Shown here in pieces: positions 34,820-43,479 of a stretch of DNA of 64,000 bases. Every line of letters starts with the position of its first letter. The stretch's first letter is position 1. The stretch is from positions 5,580,001-5,644,000 of the forward strand of contig NZ_CP015600.1 of the NCBI RefSeq assembly GCF_001647715.1, given 5' to 3'. This DNA is from Pseudomonas antarctica (GTDB lineage Bacteria > Pseudomonadota > Gammaproteobacteria > Pseudomonadales > Pseudomonadaceae). The notes beneath the pieces were generated by a model. The model worked only from the letters and a program-made list of their open reading frames with translations, had not been told where the DNA came from and ran no database searches. Both the position numbers and the translations under genes were made by a program.

Positions 34820-35363
34820 AGGCACACTTACCAATACTGATTAAGTCAAAAACGGCTAACCCCACAGCAACGAAGGGAATGCCCTGCCCAATAATGCCAA
34901 ATACCCGGACGGTGCCAAACGTTGCTTTTGCCATCCTAGCCATTGTTGGTTGCCTGATCAGTGTACGAGGGAAAAAGCGCATTCCAATGAGGCTGGCCAG
35001 GTTCGTCGTTTTACTGGAGCCAACGTGGACCCAAGTTCCCACGGCGATTTTGCTGATCGGTATGCCCGCCGCGCCAGTAAGAGCCGTTGCCGCCGTCAAA
35101 CCGTAGTGTTGCTGTGTACATTTCCAGAGGTCGTCAACAGTGGTGTCAGGCACAGTGGAGTCCGCCTGAATGGGCCTGAGTAACGTGTAACTGGCGCCAT
35201 GAGTCCAACCTGGCGAATGAGGTAAAAGCATGACTGCCGGGCAGCTTGTCATTGTGTTTCCCAAATGAAACGCCATGCTGGAAGTTGAGCCGAAATCGAT
35301 GCCATTTTGCGCGAGTTCAAATTGGCTTTGCATGATTGCGGTGTGTAGATCGCTTTCCTGCAT
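34797..35363 (-). CDS. Hydrophobic protein of unknown function, possible membrane-active toxin
   Basis: A 188-residue protein that I do not recognise. It has no signal peptide. A Cys-containing N-terminal part is followed by two glycine/alanine-rich hydrophobic stretches, about residues 94-113 (AATALTGAAGIPISKIAVGT) and 150-176 (VRVFGIIGQGIPFVAVGLAV onward). The two could insert in membrane. AAGGA lies eight bases before the ATG at 35363. The downstream acyl-carrier-like gene overlaps its end. The layout recalls effector/immunity or toxin/activator pairs, which is only a guess. Confidence 0.65.
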   Translation of the reverse strand: MQESDLHTAIMQSQFELAQNGIDFGSTSSMAFHLGNTMTSCPAVMLLPHSPGWTHGASYTLLRPIQADSTVPDTTVDDLWKCTQQHYGLTAATALTGAAGIPISKIAVGTWVHVGSSKTTNLASLIGMRFFPRTLIRQPTMARMAKATFGTVRVFGIIGQGIPFVAVGLAVFDLISIGKCAYEARSGR

Positions 35364-35697
35364 GACGTAGTTCCTTTACGTAAATGACAGGCGGGATGTT
35401 AGGTCGCAGCAAAGGGCGATGGAGGGGCGGAGGGAAAAATCAGAAAGGTCCGACAGTGCAATAGGGACTCCCCTACTGACTATTCAGAAAGAGCGTAAAA
35501 GGCCCCACAAACAGCTGATGTTTTAGTGGCCAGCAAGACTGATCCCTTTTATTTGCGGGAGGTTTCCGAGCACCGTTTCATACCTTGTTCCGGCTGAATT
35601 CCGCCGCTAGTCTTCACCACGTCATCGGCCCTTCGGTGACCGGAAGTGCAAGCCGAAATTGGCGGAAGGAGAGCGTCAAAAATCCCGGAGATTCTAC
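35364..35697. other. Non-coding gap around the low-GC cassette
   Basis: About 330 bases with no supported gene. It is the promoter side of both the leftward cassette and the rightward DUF6124-type gene. A small inverted repeat (35632-35645, CTTCGGTGACCG region) is visible but not convincing. Confidence 0.5.
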
Positions 35698-36006
35698 ATG
35701 GTCAAAGCAACCTCTGCTTCAACTGATACCCAGACAAACTTCCTCAGCGAAGACGCCCTGCTCAACCGCCGAGCCATCGACTACTACCTCAAAGCTTCCG
35801 CCCCGGACGCGCCCAACTTTGTGCTGAATGACAACCTGAGCTTCGAAGACGCCCTCGCCCATGCGGCCGACTTGCTGCATTGCGCGGTGGAGACGGCGCA
35901 CGGTTCAGCAGAGGCGATGAATGCGCAGCAGCGAGCGGTGATGCATTTGGTGGGGATGGCGAAGGACGTGGTGGGTCGGGCGTTGGAGTGTGTGCAGCCT
36001 CGATGA
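35698..36006 (+). CDS. Small Pseudomonas protein (DUF3077/DUF6124-like)
   Basis: A 102-residue protein. The segment NLSFEDALAHAADLLHCAVE is the recurring core of a small-protein family (DUF3077, now DUF6124, from memory) abundant in pseudomonads and of unknown function. The ATG at 35698 is chosen because CGGAG lies eight bases before it. It is a single gene followed by a REPIN. Confidence 0.8.
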   Translation: MVKATSASTDTQTNFLSEDALLNRRAIDYYLKASAPDAPNFVLNDNLSFEDALAHAADLLHCAVETAHGSAEAMNAQQRAVMHLVGMAKDVVGRALECVQPR

Positions 36007-36022
36007 ACACCGCATGACTCAT

Positions 36023-36109
36023 GTGGGAGGGGGCTTGCTCCCGATTACAGTGTGTCAGCCACTGGATGATTAGCGGACACACCGCTATCGGGAGCAAGCC
36101 CCCTCCCAC
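36023..36109. repeat. REPIN, GTGGGAGGGGGCTTGC type
   Basis: Perfect inverted arms (36023-36045 and 36087-36109). This is the only copy of the GGGGG-type arm as a complete pair in the window. Confidence 0.95.
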
Positions 36110-36145
36110 ATTTGAAACGTCGGTGTTCTTGGGCGGGTGGCCGGT

Positions 36146-36781
36146 TTAGAACCCGCGATGCTTCTTCAGGTGTTCAGTGATCTTCGCCGCCGGCACTTTC
36201 TGCAAGGTGCACAGCAGGTCGTGGGACAGTTCGCGCAACCCATGCGTACCGCGCAATTGCTCGGCCAGGTGCGCCGTGAGGTTGGCCGCCATCTCCGCAT
36301 CCGCCATCGCCCGGTGAGCCTTGCCGGTGTGGGGAAGTTGGGCGTAGCTGTTGAGGGTGCCGAGTTTGTGGTTCGGCGCCGCTGGCATCAGGCGACGGGC
36401 CAGCAGCAGGGAGCAGGCGAATTTTTGCAGGCGGGTGCGGCGAATCAGGCCCAGTTCGAAGTCCCAGAACTTCTGGTCGAACGCAGCATTGTGCGCCAGC
36501 AGTGGCGTGGTGCCGACGAACTCGTTGACTTCGTTCATCACCCGCTCGGCCGGAGGCGCGCTGCGCAACATGGCGTTGCTGATGCCGGTGAGTTGTTCGA
36601 TAAAGCCCGGCACACGCACGCCGGCATTCATCAGGCTCTGGTAGCGGTCCACGATCTGGCCGCGCTCAAGGATGACCACCGCGATTTCCGTAGCCCGGCA
36701 GTGGCTGCTCGGGGTGATGCCGGTGGTTTCAAAGTCGATGACCGCTATACGTTCCAAACCTGTTCCAACTCTGTCTATCAA
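36146..36781 (-). CDS. DnaQ-like 3'-5' exonuclease
   Basis: A 211-residue DEDDh exonuclease. Exo I is AVIDFETTG with the catalytic Asp-Glu, Exo II is LLAHNAAFDQKFWDFE, and Exo III ends in HRAMADAEMAA (His and Asp). It is a stand-alone domain like the DNA polymerase III epsilon proofreading chain, but with no polymerase-binding tail, so its role may be in repair or RNA degradation. It is 19 bases after the NYN nuclease gene. Confidence 0.88.
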   Translation of the reverse strand: MIDRVGTGLERIAVIDFETTGITPSSHCRATEIAVVILERGQIVDRYQSLMNAGVRVPGFIEQLTGISNAMLRSAPPAERVMNEVNEFVGTTPLLAHNAAFDQKFWDFELGLIRRTRLQKFACSLLLARRLMPAAPNHKLGTLNSYAQLPHTGKAHRAMADAEMAANLTAHLAEQLRGTHGLRELSHDLLCTLQKVPAAKITEHLKKHRGF

Positions 36782-36799
36782 TTTATTGAGCCGCCGCGC

Positions 36800-37276
36800 T
36801 TATTTGAGCAGCAGCGCGCCTTCGATCGGCACGTAGCGGCTGGCGGCGCGTATCAGCGAGTTGGCCGTCAGGCCCGGCACGCCGTAGGCCACGGCTTCGA
36901 CGCCATGCTTTTGGATGATGCGGTCGAGCAGCATGTCGAAATCACCGTCGCCGGAGGCCAGCACCACTTCGTCGACGTGGTCGGCGGCGTCCATGATGTC
37001 GAGGGTGATGCCCACGTCCCAGTCGCCTTTGGCCGAGCCGTCGGCGCGCTGGATGTACGGCTTGAGTTTTACCGTAAAGCCCAGGTTGCGCAGGATCTGC
37101 TGGAATTGCTGCTGCTTGCTGTCGCCACGGTCGATGGCATACGCATACGCCTCGACGATCTGCCCGCGCGCGCTGATGTCAGCCCACAGGGCGGCGTAGT
37201 TGAAGTGGCAGCCATACGCCTGGCGCACGGTGTAATAGAGGTTTTGTACATCGGCGAACACCGCAATTTTCTTCAC
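36800..37276 (-). CDS. NYN/LabA-type putative RNase
   Basis: A 158-residue PIN-like protein (NYN domain, DUF88). FADVQNLYYTVRQAYG carries the first Asp, KGDWDVGITLDIMDAAD and LASGDGDFDMLLDRI the other acidic residues of the metal site, and the C-terminal GVEAVAYG completes the fold. The family is expected to cut RNA. It is followed at 19 bases by the DnaQ-like exonuclease gene, which may be co-transcribed. Confidence 0.9.
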   Translation of the reverse strand: MKKIAVFADVQNLYYTVRQAYGCHFNYAALWADISARGQIVEAYAYAIDRGDSKQQQFQQILRNLGFTVKLKPYIQRADGSAKGDWDVGITLDIMDAADHVDEVVLASGDGDFDMLLDRIIQKHGVEAVAYGVPGLTANSLIRAASRYVPIEGALLLK

Positions 37277-37361
37277 CGCACTTCCCCATGGCTGCCGCTT
37301 GGACCTCGAACGCGAAGGTCCGCAAAGGCGCCAGTATGCCAGCCATGGGAAAGTTTCAGCG

Positions 37362-37393
37362 AAAAATCAGCCCGGGGCGACGAAGCGCCCCGG
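37362..37393 (-). terminator. Rho-independent terminator of the DUF2076 gene
   Basis: A perfect 8-bp stem CCGGGGCG/CGCCCCGG (37372-37379 with 37386-37393). On the minus strand it is followed by GCTGATTTTTC. It lies 12 bases after the DUF2076 stop. Confidence 0.88.
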
Positions 37394-37404
37394 TTGAGTG
37401 CGGG

Positions 37405-38178
37405 TCAGACGAAGGAGTCGTCGTCGCCAAAAGAGGAGGAATCGTCGGAGTAGTCGTTGTCAGCGAAGCTGTCGGAAGCGTTGTCACTGCCCCAGTTGTC
37501 ATTGCCGGCAAACTTCTGGTCGTCGTTGCCCCAGTTGCTGTTGTCGCTGGCAGGCGCCGGCTCTTCGCGGATGATTTCTTCCACCACTTGCGGCTGTTGC
37601 GAGTTGTGGTTGAACAGGCTGCTGATGCCTTCGGCCAGCATTACGCCACCCGCCACACCGGCGGCGGTTTTCAGCGCGCCACCGAGGAAGCCACTGCCAA
37701 TGGGCGCAGCAGGCGCTTGTTGCGGCTGTTGGTAGTTCTGCTGCGGCGCACCGTAGTTCTGCTGTTGCGGCGCGGGCTGGCCGAATGATGGCCGCGCCGG
37801 TTCACGCCAGCCGCCACCGGAAGACGTCGGGGCGCTTTGCGCAGGCTGGGCGTCACGGGAACTGCCGCCACCAAAGATGCTCGACAGGAAACCGCCGCTG
37901 CTCTGCGCAGGCTGCGCCGCCTGGGATTTGGCTTGTTGCAACTCGTCCTGCAATTGCTGGATCTGTTGCGCCTGTTGCTTGTTCTGCGCGTCGAGGCTTT
38001 TGATCGCGTGCTCTTGCACCAGGATCGACTGGGTCATGTAGTACCCGGCGGCCGGTTGGCGAGTCATGTGCTCCTTGATCCGCGCTTCGGCCAGGGCGTC
38101 GCGGGGGGCTGAGTCCGTTTCGGCTTGCTGCAACCGTGAAAACAGTCCATCGATCAGGGTTTGCTCTTCGCTGTTCAT
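37405..38178 (-). CDS. DUF2076 protein
   Basis: A 257-residue protein. Residues 1-85 hold the DUF2076 core (MNSEEQTLIDGLFSRLQQAE, YMTQSILVQEHAIKSL) with a coiled-coil rich in Gln. The middle is Pro/Gln/Gly-rich low complexity, then a glycine-rich hydrophobic segment (GGALKTAAGVAGGVMLAEGI) and a strongly acidic Asp/Asn/Ser tail. The function is unknown to me; a membrane-peripheral role is possible from the hydrophobic stretch. The start at 38178 matches the family N-terminus. Confidence 0.88.
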   Translation of the reverse strand: MNSEEQTLIDGLFSRLQQAETDSAPRDALAEARIKEHMTRQPAAGYYMTQSILVQEHAIKSLDAQNKQQAQQIQQLQDELQQAKSQAAQPAQSSGGFLSSIFGGGSSRDAQPAQSAPTSSGGGWREPARPSFGQPAPQQQNYGAPQQNYQQPQQAPAAPIGSGFLGGALKTAAGVAGGVMLAEGISSLFNHNSQQPQVVEEIIREEPAPASDNSNWGNDDQKFAGNDNWGSDNASDSFADNDYSDDSSSFGDDDSFV

Positions 38179-38349
38179 GGCGACCTCGTTAGATTGCCGG
38201 TAGAAATCATGGGCCTGCCCAGGGTCAGGCAAGCTACGTAACAGTTATGGGGCTGTTACTAGACGTTTCAATGGTCTTTACGAAAGGTTTACGTTTGCTT
38301 ACCTCTCGTCATGATCGGTTAAAGTGTTGGCCTTGCTTTTAGGCCTGTG

Positions 38350-39018
38350 ATGAACCTGATGAATCCGTTAGACGTATTGCGCGACTCTTTCCGTTTCACC
38401 CAACGCAACCTGGGCGCCATCGTCCAGCTGTGCCTGCCGCTGGTGATTCTCGAAGCCCTGCTGCAACAGGTGCTCGACCACACGCTGGGCCCGGATGCCT
38501 TCCCCGGCTACAGCGTGGTGGTGGGGTTGTTGGTGTACCCGCTGTACACGGGCGCCTTGATCCTGTTTCTGGACGCGCGCACCCGTGGCGAATCGCCGAG
38601 TACTAAAGATGTGTGGGCCATGGCCCTGACCCTGTGGCCACGCTTCGCCCTGCTCACGGCCATCAGTACGCTGCTGATATTGCTGGGCCTGTCGTTGTAT
38701 TTCCTGCCAGGCCTGTGGCTGATGGTGGTGCTGGCGTTTGCCGAGTACCTGCTGGTGCTGCGCGGCCTGTCGGCGCTGGAGGCGATGAAGGAAAGTTTTC
38801 GCCTGACTCGCGGGCATTTCTGGCGAATTCTGGTGTGCCTGCTGTGCGTGATGACGCCACTGTGGCTGCTCAAGGGCGCCAGCGTGGCGGCGTATCCCCA
38901 TCCCGCGCCGCTGCTGGGCGTGCTGATCGACAGCGCCCACAGCTTCCTGCAATTGTTTACCAGCGTGGTGCTGTTCCGTTTATTCATGCTGATCGGTGGC
39001 GACGCCGACGCGCGGTGA
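38350..39018 (+). CDS. YciC-like inner membrane protein
   Basis: A 222-residue polytopic protein with about six hydrophobic helices. The N-terminus MNPLDVLRDSFRFTQRNLGA and the segment LGLSLYFLPGLWLMVVLAFA with AMKESFRLTRGHFW are typical of the YciC/UPF0259 family of unknown role. The start could be ATG 38350 or 38359; a GTG at 38347 is also possible. A predicted exo/endonuclease-phosphatase gene begins 40 bases later and may be co-transcribed. Confidence 0.85.
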   Translation: MNLMNPLDVLRDSFRFTQRNLGAIVQLCLPLVILEALLQQVLDHTLGPDAFPGYSVVVGLLVYPLYTGALILFLDARTRGESPSTKDVWAMALTLWPRFALLTAISTLLILLGLSLYFLPGLWLMVVLAFAEYLLVLRGLSALEAMKESFRLTRGHFWRILVCLLCVMTPLWLLKGASVAAYPHPAPLLGVLIDSAHSFLQLFTSVVLFRLFMLIGGDADAR

Positions 39019-39058
39019 TATGCTCCGTGCCACCTCTGAAACGCTATAAGCCGAGCCA

Positions 39059-40147
39059 ATGACCCGTTTATTGCGCATCACCCTGTTGAGCCTGTTGATC
39101 ATCGCGGGCCTGCTCACGGCACTGATCTACAGCCTGACCTGGCGCCCCGCCGACAAGCAAACCCTGCCCGTGAGCTGCGTCGCGCCCCGTGCGCCGACCC
39201 TGCTGCCCGGGCAGGCGCTCAAGGTCATGACCTGGAACGTGCAATACCTGGCCGGCAAGAACTACGTGTTCTGGTACGACACCGCCGACGGCAGCGGCCC
39301 GGACGACCGCCCGACCGTGGAAGACATGGCCTCGAGCCTGGACGAAGTGGCCCGGGTAATCCGCGACGAACAACCCGACATCCTGCTGTTGCAGGAACTC
39401 GACGAAGGCGCCAAATCGTCCCACTACCAGGACCAGGTGGCCCTGCTTCAGGAACGCCTGGTCGACCTCTACCCGTGCAGCGCCCAGGCCTTCGACTGGA
39501 AAGCCGATTTTGTGCCCAACCTGCATATCTTCGGCAGCGTCGGCCGCAAACTGGTGACCCTGAGCCGTTACCAGATCGAACACGCCGAACGCCTGCAACT
39601 CCCGGTGTCGCCGGCCAACTTCATCAGCCGCCAGTTCCAACCCAGACCGGCCTTGTTGCTGACCTATTTGCCGCTGAGCGATGGCGGCCAACTGGCGGTG
39701 CTCAATACCCGGCTGGATGGCGACATGCCTGGGCGGTCGGCAGTGCAAGCACAAGCGAAAGCCACGGTGAAGTTGCTGGACAAGTTCGAAGGCCGTGGCA
39801 CGCCATGGCTGATCGGCGGGGACTTCAACTTGCTGCCATTGGGGCAATTCCTGCGCCTGGACGCGGTTAAGCGCGGCCAGTATTCGCCGGACAGTGAGCT
39901 GCATTTGCTGTGGGACAAATACCCGATGATCCCGAGTAACAGTGAATCGAGTGGGATTGATCGTGAGAAATGGCTGACGAATTTTCCGAATGATCCGAGC
40001 GTGGAGGGTCCGGATCGTACGTTGGATTATCTGTTCTACAGCCCTCGGATCAAGCGGGTGGAGGCTAAAGTGCGCCAGGCGGACACGTTGCGCATCTCCA
40101 ACCACTTGCCGGTGATTGCCCGCTTCCTGCTGCCGGCTGCGCAATAA
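39059..40147 (+). CDS. Membrane-anchored endonuclease/exonuclease/phosphatase-family protein
   Basis: A 362-residue protein. One N-terminal membrane helix (LLRITLLSLLIIAGLLTALI) anchors an EEP domain. Catalytic blocks are KVMTWNVQYLAG (Asn), DILLLQELDEG (Glu), WLIGGDFNLLPLG (Asp-Asn), and a late His in ISNHLPV. The family includes nucleases and phosphoesterases; the domain faces the periplasm if the anchor is a signal-anchor. The substrate is unknown. Confidence 0.87.
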   Translation: MTRLLRITLLSLLIIAGLLTALIYSLTWRPADKQTLPVSCVAPRAPTLLPGQALKVMTWNVQYLAGKNYVFWYDTADGSGPDDRPTVEDMASSLDEVARVIRDEQPDILLLQELDEGAKSSHYQDQVALLQERLVDLYPCSAQAFDWKADFVPNLHIFGSVGRKLVTLSRYQIEHAERLQLPVSPANFISRQFQPRPALLLTYLPLSDGGQLAVLNTRLDGDMPGRSAVQAQAKATVKLLDKFEGRGTPWLIGGDFNLLPLGQFLRLDAVKRGQYSPDSELHLLWDKYPMIPSNSESSGIDREKWLTNFPNDPSVEGPDRTLDYLFYSPRIKRVEAKVRQADTLRISNHLPVIARFLLPAAQ

Positions 40148-40181
40148 CCAACACCTAAACCTCTGTGGAAAGCTGGCTTGT

Positions 40182-40266
40182 GTGGGAGCTGGCTTGCCTG
40201 CGATAGCATCGCCTAGGTGAACCCGATAGACCGAGTCGTCTGTATCGCAGGCAAGCCCGCTCCCAC
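40182..40266. repeat. REPIN, mixed arms
   Basis: The left arm is GTGGGAGCTGGCTTGCCTGCGATA; the right is the complement of a mixed type (TATCGCAGGCAAGCCCGCTCCCAC). The arms differ at one base pair in the centre. Confidence 0.92.
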
Positions 40267-40284
40267 ATTTGATCTCCACACGAC

Positions 40285-42792
40285 CTACTTGCGGGGTTTG
40301 ATCCGGGCGGTTGGTTCGGCCACCAACGGGTCATCCGGCCAGTAATGCTTCGGATAACGCCCCTTCAAGTCCTTCTTCACCTCGACATACGTGCTGCGCC
40401 AGAAGTTCGCCAGGTCCTGCGTCACCTGCACTGGCCGTCGCGCCGGGGACAGCAGGTGCAGCTTGACCACCTGGCGCCCACCGGCGATGCGCGGTGTGTC
40501 CGCCAGGCCGAACAATTCCTGCAAGCGCACCGCCAGAATCGGTGGTTGTTCGCTGTAGTCCAAACGCACCGAAGAGCCCGACGGCACTTTCACATGCTGC
40601 GGCGCCAGCTCGTCCAGGCGTTGGGGCAGCGGCCAGGGCAGCAGGTTGTGCAGGAAACTGGAAATATCCAGGTTGGCGAAATGGCTCAGGCGCGAGACTT
40701 TGCCCAGATACGGCATCAGCCAGTGCTCCAGGCTGGCAAGCAACGCCTTGTCACTGATGTCGGGCCATTCGCTGGTTTTACCGGCGTCCAAGTGGCGCAG
40801 CAGCATGACGCGGGCCTGCCATTGGCGCAGTTCAGGCGTCCACGGCAGCAGCTCCAGGCCTTTGCGGCGCACAAGGTTGACCAGTGCCTGGCTGCGGGCG
40901 GACTCGTCCTGCCCGGTCAATGGTTCACGGCTCAGCACCAGTTCGCCGACTTTGCGCTGGCGTTCAGCACGCAAGACGCCTTCGCGTTCATCCCAATCCA
41001 ACTGGTCGACGTTGCGCACTTGCTCGGCGAGCACCGTGTCGAACAGCGCCGGATCGAAGTCCGCCGCGAGGTAGATGCGTTCTTCACGCTGGCCCTGCCG
41101 GCTGCCGAGGTCGGCGATAACCAACCAGGGTTGTTTCATCAGGCTGTCGGCTTCGGCGAACAGCGCGGCGCGGCCGTTGGCCAGGCGGTACTCGGCGCCA
41201 CCGGGGCGACGTTGCTGGGCGACACGGTCCGGGTAGGCCAGCGCCAGCAAGGCACCGAGCCAGCGCGGGTGGTCGGGGTCGGCCACGGCTTGAATCGCCG
41301 GGCCGCGTAAATAGCCACGGTATTGCCGCGCCAGTTGCTTGGCCCGCTGCACGCCACCTTGGGTGCCGCGCGCGCGTTCTTCACCGGACATCAAGGCCAG
41401 GCGGCTGTGCAAGTCAGCACCGCCACCGCGCAAGATATCGCGCTCACCTAACAGCGCGGCCACATCACACGCTGTCGACGCCAGCGCCAGGTCCTGCCCG
41501 CGCAGCAGCAGATGGGCGATACGCGGATGGGCCGGCAACTCGGCCATTTTCTGGCCATGGGCGGTCAGTTTGTCGTCATTCAAGGCGCCAAGGCGCACCA
41601 GCAGATCCTGGGCCTGGGCATACGCGGCAGTCGGCGGCACATCCAGCCACACCAACTGCGTGGGCGTGACGCCCCAGCGCGCCAACTGCAAGGCCAGGCC
41701 TGCGAGGTCGGCGGCGAGGATTTCCGCGCTGCCGTACGCAGCCAGACCTTCGTGCTGGTCCTCGGACCACAGGCGATAACACACGCCCGGCTCCAACCGC
41801 CCTGCCCGGCCGGCGCGCTGAGTAGCACTGGCACGGGAGATGCGTTGGGTGTCGAGGCGGGTCATGCCGCTGCCCGGGTCGAACCGCGGCACCCGCGCCA
41901 GCCCGGCGTCGATCACTACGCGCACACCGTTGATGGTCAGGCTGGTCTCGGCGATGTTGGTGGCCAGCACAACCTTGCGTTTACCCGCCGGCGCCGGGTC
42001 GATGGCGGCGCGCTGGGCATTAAGGTCGAGCTCGCCATGCAGCGGGCACAGCAGCACATCACTGCGATCCCCCAAAGCGTCGGCCAGTTGCTGGTTAACC
42101 CGGCGAATCTCCGCCTGCCCCGGCAAAAACACCAGCACGCTGCCGGTTTGGTCATGCAGGGCTTCGAGGATGGTCTGCACCACACGCGGTTCGATGAATT
42201 CACCGGGCTGGTACGGCCGCCCCCAGCGCATCTGCACCGGGAACATGCGCCCTTCACTGCGCAGGATCGGCGCGTCATCCAGCAGCCCGGCCAGGCGCTC
42301 GCCTTCGAGGGTGGCGGACATCAGCAGGATTTTCAGTGGCTGCTCATCGCGAAACAGGTCGCGGCCGTTCAGGCTCAGGGCCAGCGCCAGGTCGGCGTCG
42401 AGGCTGCGTTCATGGAATTCGTCGAAGATCAGCAGGCCCACGCCCTCCAGCGCCGGGTCGTCCTGCAGGCGGCGGGTGAGGATGCCTTCGGTGACCACTT
42501 CGATGCGCGTCGTGGGGCCGACCTTGCTGTCGAGGCGGATACGATAGCCGACGGTTTCGCCGACCTTTTCACCCAACTCACTGGCCAGGCGCTCGGCGGC
42601 CGCGCGCGCGGCGAGACGGCGAGGTTCGAGCATCAGGATGGTTTGCCCCGCCAGCCAAGGCTCGTTCAATAGCGCCAAGGGTACGCGGGTGGTTTTACCG
42701 GCGCCGGGCGGCGCTTCCAGCACGGCTTCATGGCGATTCGCCAAGGCGTCACGCAAGGCGGGTAAAACATCATCGATCGGCAACGAATTCAT
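40285..42792 (-). CDS. hrpB: ATP-dependent helicase HrpB
   Basis: A DEAH-type RNA/DNA helicase of 835 residues. Walker A is EAPPGAGKTTRVP (residue ~31), motif II is FDEFHER, motif III is MSATLE, and motif VI is QRAGRAGR. The C-terminal HrpB_C domain is present. HrpB acts in a GTPase/ATPase-dependent RNA role; in some bacteria it supports outer-membrane protein mRNA processing. GGAG lies five bases before the start at 42792. Confidence 0.93.
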   Translation of the reverse strand: MNSLPIDDVLPALRDALANRHEAVLEAPPGAGKTTRVPLALLNEPWLAGQTILMLEPRRLAARAAAERLASELGEKVGETVGYRIRLDSKVGPTTRIEVVTEGILTRRLQDDPALEGVGLLIFDEFHERSLDADLALALSLNGRDLFRDEQPLKILLMSATLEGERLAGLLDDAPILRSEGRMFPVQMRWGRPYQPGEFIEPRVVQTILEALHDQTGSVLVFLPGQAEIRRVNQQLADALGDRSDVLLCPLHGELDLNAQRAAIDPAPAGKRKVVLATNIAETSLTINGVRVVIDAGLARVPRFDPGSGMTRLDTQRISRASATQRAGRAGRLEPGVCYRLWSEDQHEGLAAYGSAEILAADLAGLALQLARWGVTPTQLVWLDVPPTAAYAQAQDLLVRLGALNDDKLTAHGQKMAELPAHPRIAHLLLRGQDLALASTACDVAALLGERDILRGGGADLHSRLALMSGEERARGTQGGVQRAKQLARQYRGYLRGPAIQAVADPDHPRWLGALLALAYPDRVAQQRRPGGAEYRLANGRAALFAEADSLMKQPWLVIADLGSRQGQREERIYLAADFDPALFDTVLAEQVRNVDQLDWDEREGVLRAERQRKVGELVLSREPLTGQDESARSQALVNLVRRKGLELLPWTPELRQWQARVMLLRHLDAGKTSEWPDISDKALLASLEHWLMPYLGKVSRLSHFANLDISSFLHNLLPWPLPQRLDELAPQHVKVPSGSSVRLDYSEQPPILAVRLQELFGLADTPRIAGGRQVVKLHLLSPARRPVQVTQDLANFWRSTYVEVKKDLKGRYPKHYWPDDPLVAEPTARIKPRK

Positions 42793-42891
42793 ACTGGCTC
42801 CAAAGCAGAGCGGCGAGTATAACGGCGAACTGGCGGATGCCGGTGGTGGTCTCAAAGACACCACTGGCTTCGAAGATAAAAACGGTCAAAA

Positions 42892-42978
42892 GTGGGAGCG
42901 GGCTTGCTCGCGAAAGCAATCTGTCAGTCGACGAATATGTTTCTGAAAGACCGCATTCGCGAGCAAGCCCGCTCCCAC
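42892..42978. repeat. REPIN, GTGGGAGCGGGCTTGC type
   Basis: Inverted arms at 42892-42914 and 42956-42978 around a loop of about 40 bases, between the divergent hrpB and lipoprotein genes. Confidence 0.95.
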
Positions 42979-43044
42979 ATTGGATAGTCGTCGTCGCGTA
43001 GATCTGGCTTATAGTCACCTTTCAACCGTGTTCAGGAGAATTTT

Positions 43045-43464
43045 ATGCGTATCGCTTCCCGTGTCATCGGCGGTGTCCTCGCCGTCACCCTGCTGAGCCA
43101 ACTGACGGCCTGCGGTTCGATTTTCTACCCGGACCGCCGGGGCCAGATCGGCGGCAAGGTCGACCCGGCGATTGCCGTGCTCGATGCCGTTGGCCTGCTG
43201 TTTTATGTCATCCCGGGGTTGATCGCATTCGGCGTCGACTTCGCCACCGGCGCTATTTATTTCGAGCCGGGCAAAACCGCACAAGTCGCGCCGGAGAAGT
43301 TGCACGAAGCCATCGGTGCCGACGGCAAAGTCGACAACGCCAAGCTGCAAACCATCATCCAGAAAGAAACCGGCCACACCCTGCCGCTGGATGACCCGCG
43401 CATGATCCAGTTCAAGGGCAGCGTGCAACAACTTGCGTCCCTGGGCCTGCAACCCGCCGCTTAA
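43045..43464 (+). CDS. Small lipoprotein of unknown function
   Basis: A 139-residue protein with lipoprotein signal MRIASRVIGGVLAVTLLSQLTACG; lipobox LTAC, Cys23. A conserved-looking motif FYPDRRGQIGGKVDPAIAVL follows, then a hydrophobic helix (GLLFYVIPGLIAFGVDFATG), so it may sit close to the membrane. It may be co-transcribed with the cation pump gene 15 bases downstream. Similar proteins have been annotated as polyribonucleotide nucleotidyltransferase, which is not supported by anything in this sequence. Confidence 0.85.
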   Translation: MRIASRVIGGVLAVTLLSQLTACGSIFYPDRRGQIGGKVDPAIAVLDAVGLLFYVIPGLIAFGVDFATGAIYFEPGKTAQVAPEKLHEAIGADGKVDNAKLQTIIQKETGHTLPLDDPRMIQFKGSVQQLASLGLQPAA

Positions 43465-43479
43465 GGATTCGACCCGTTT

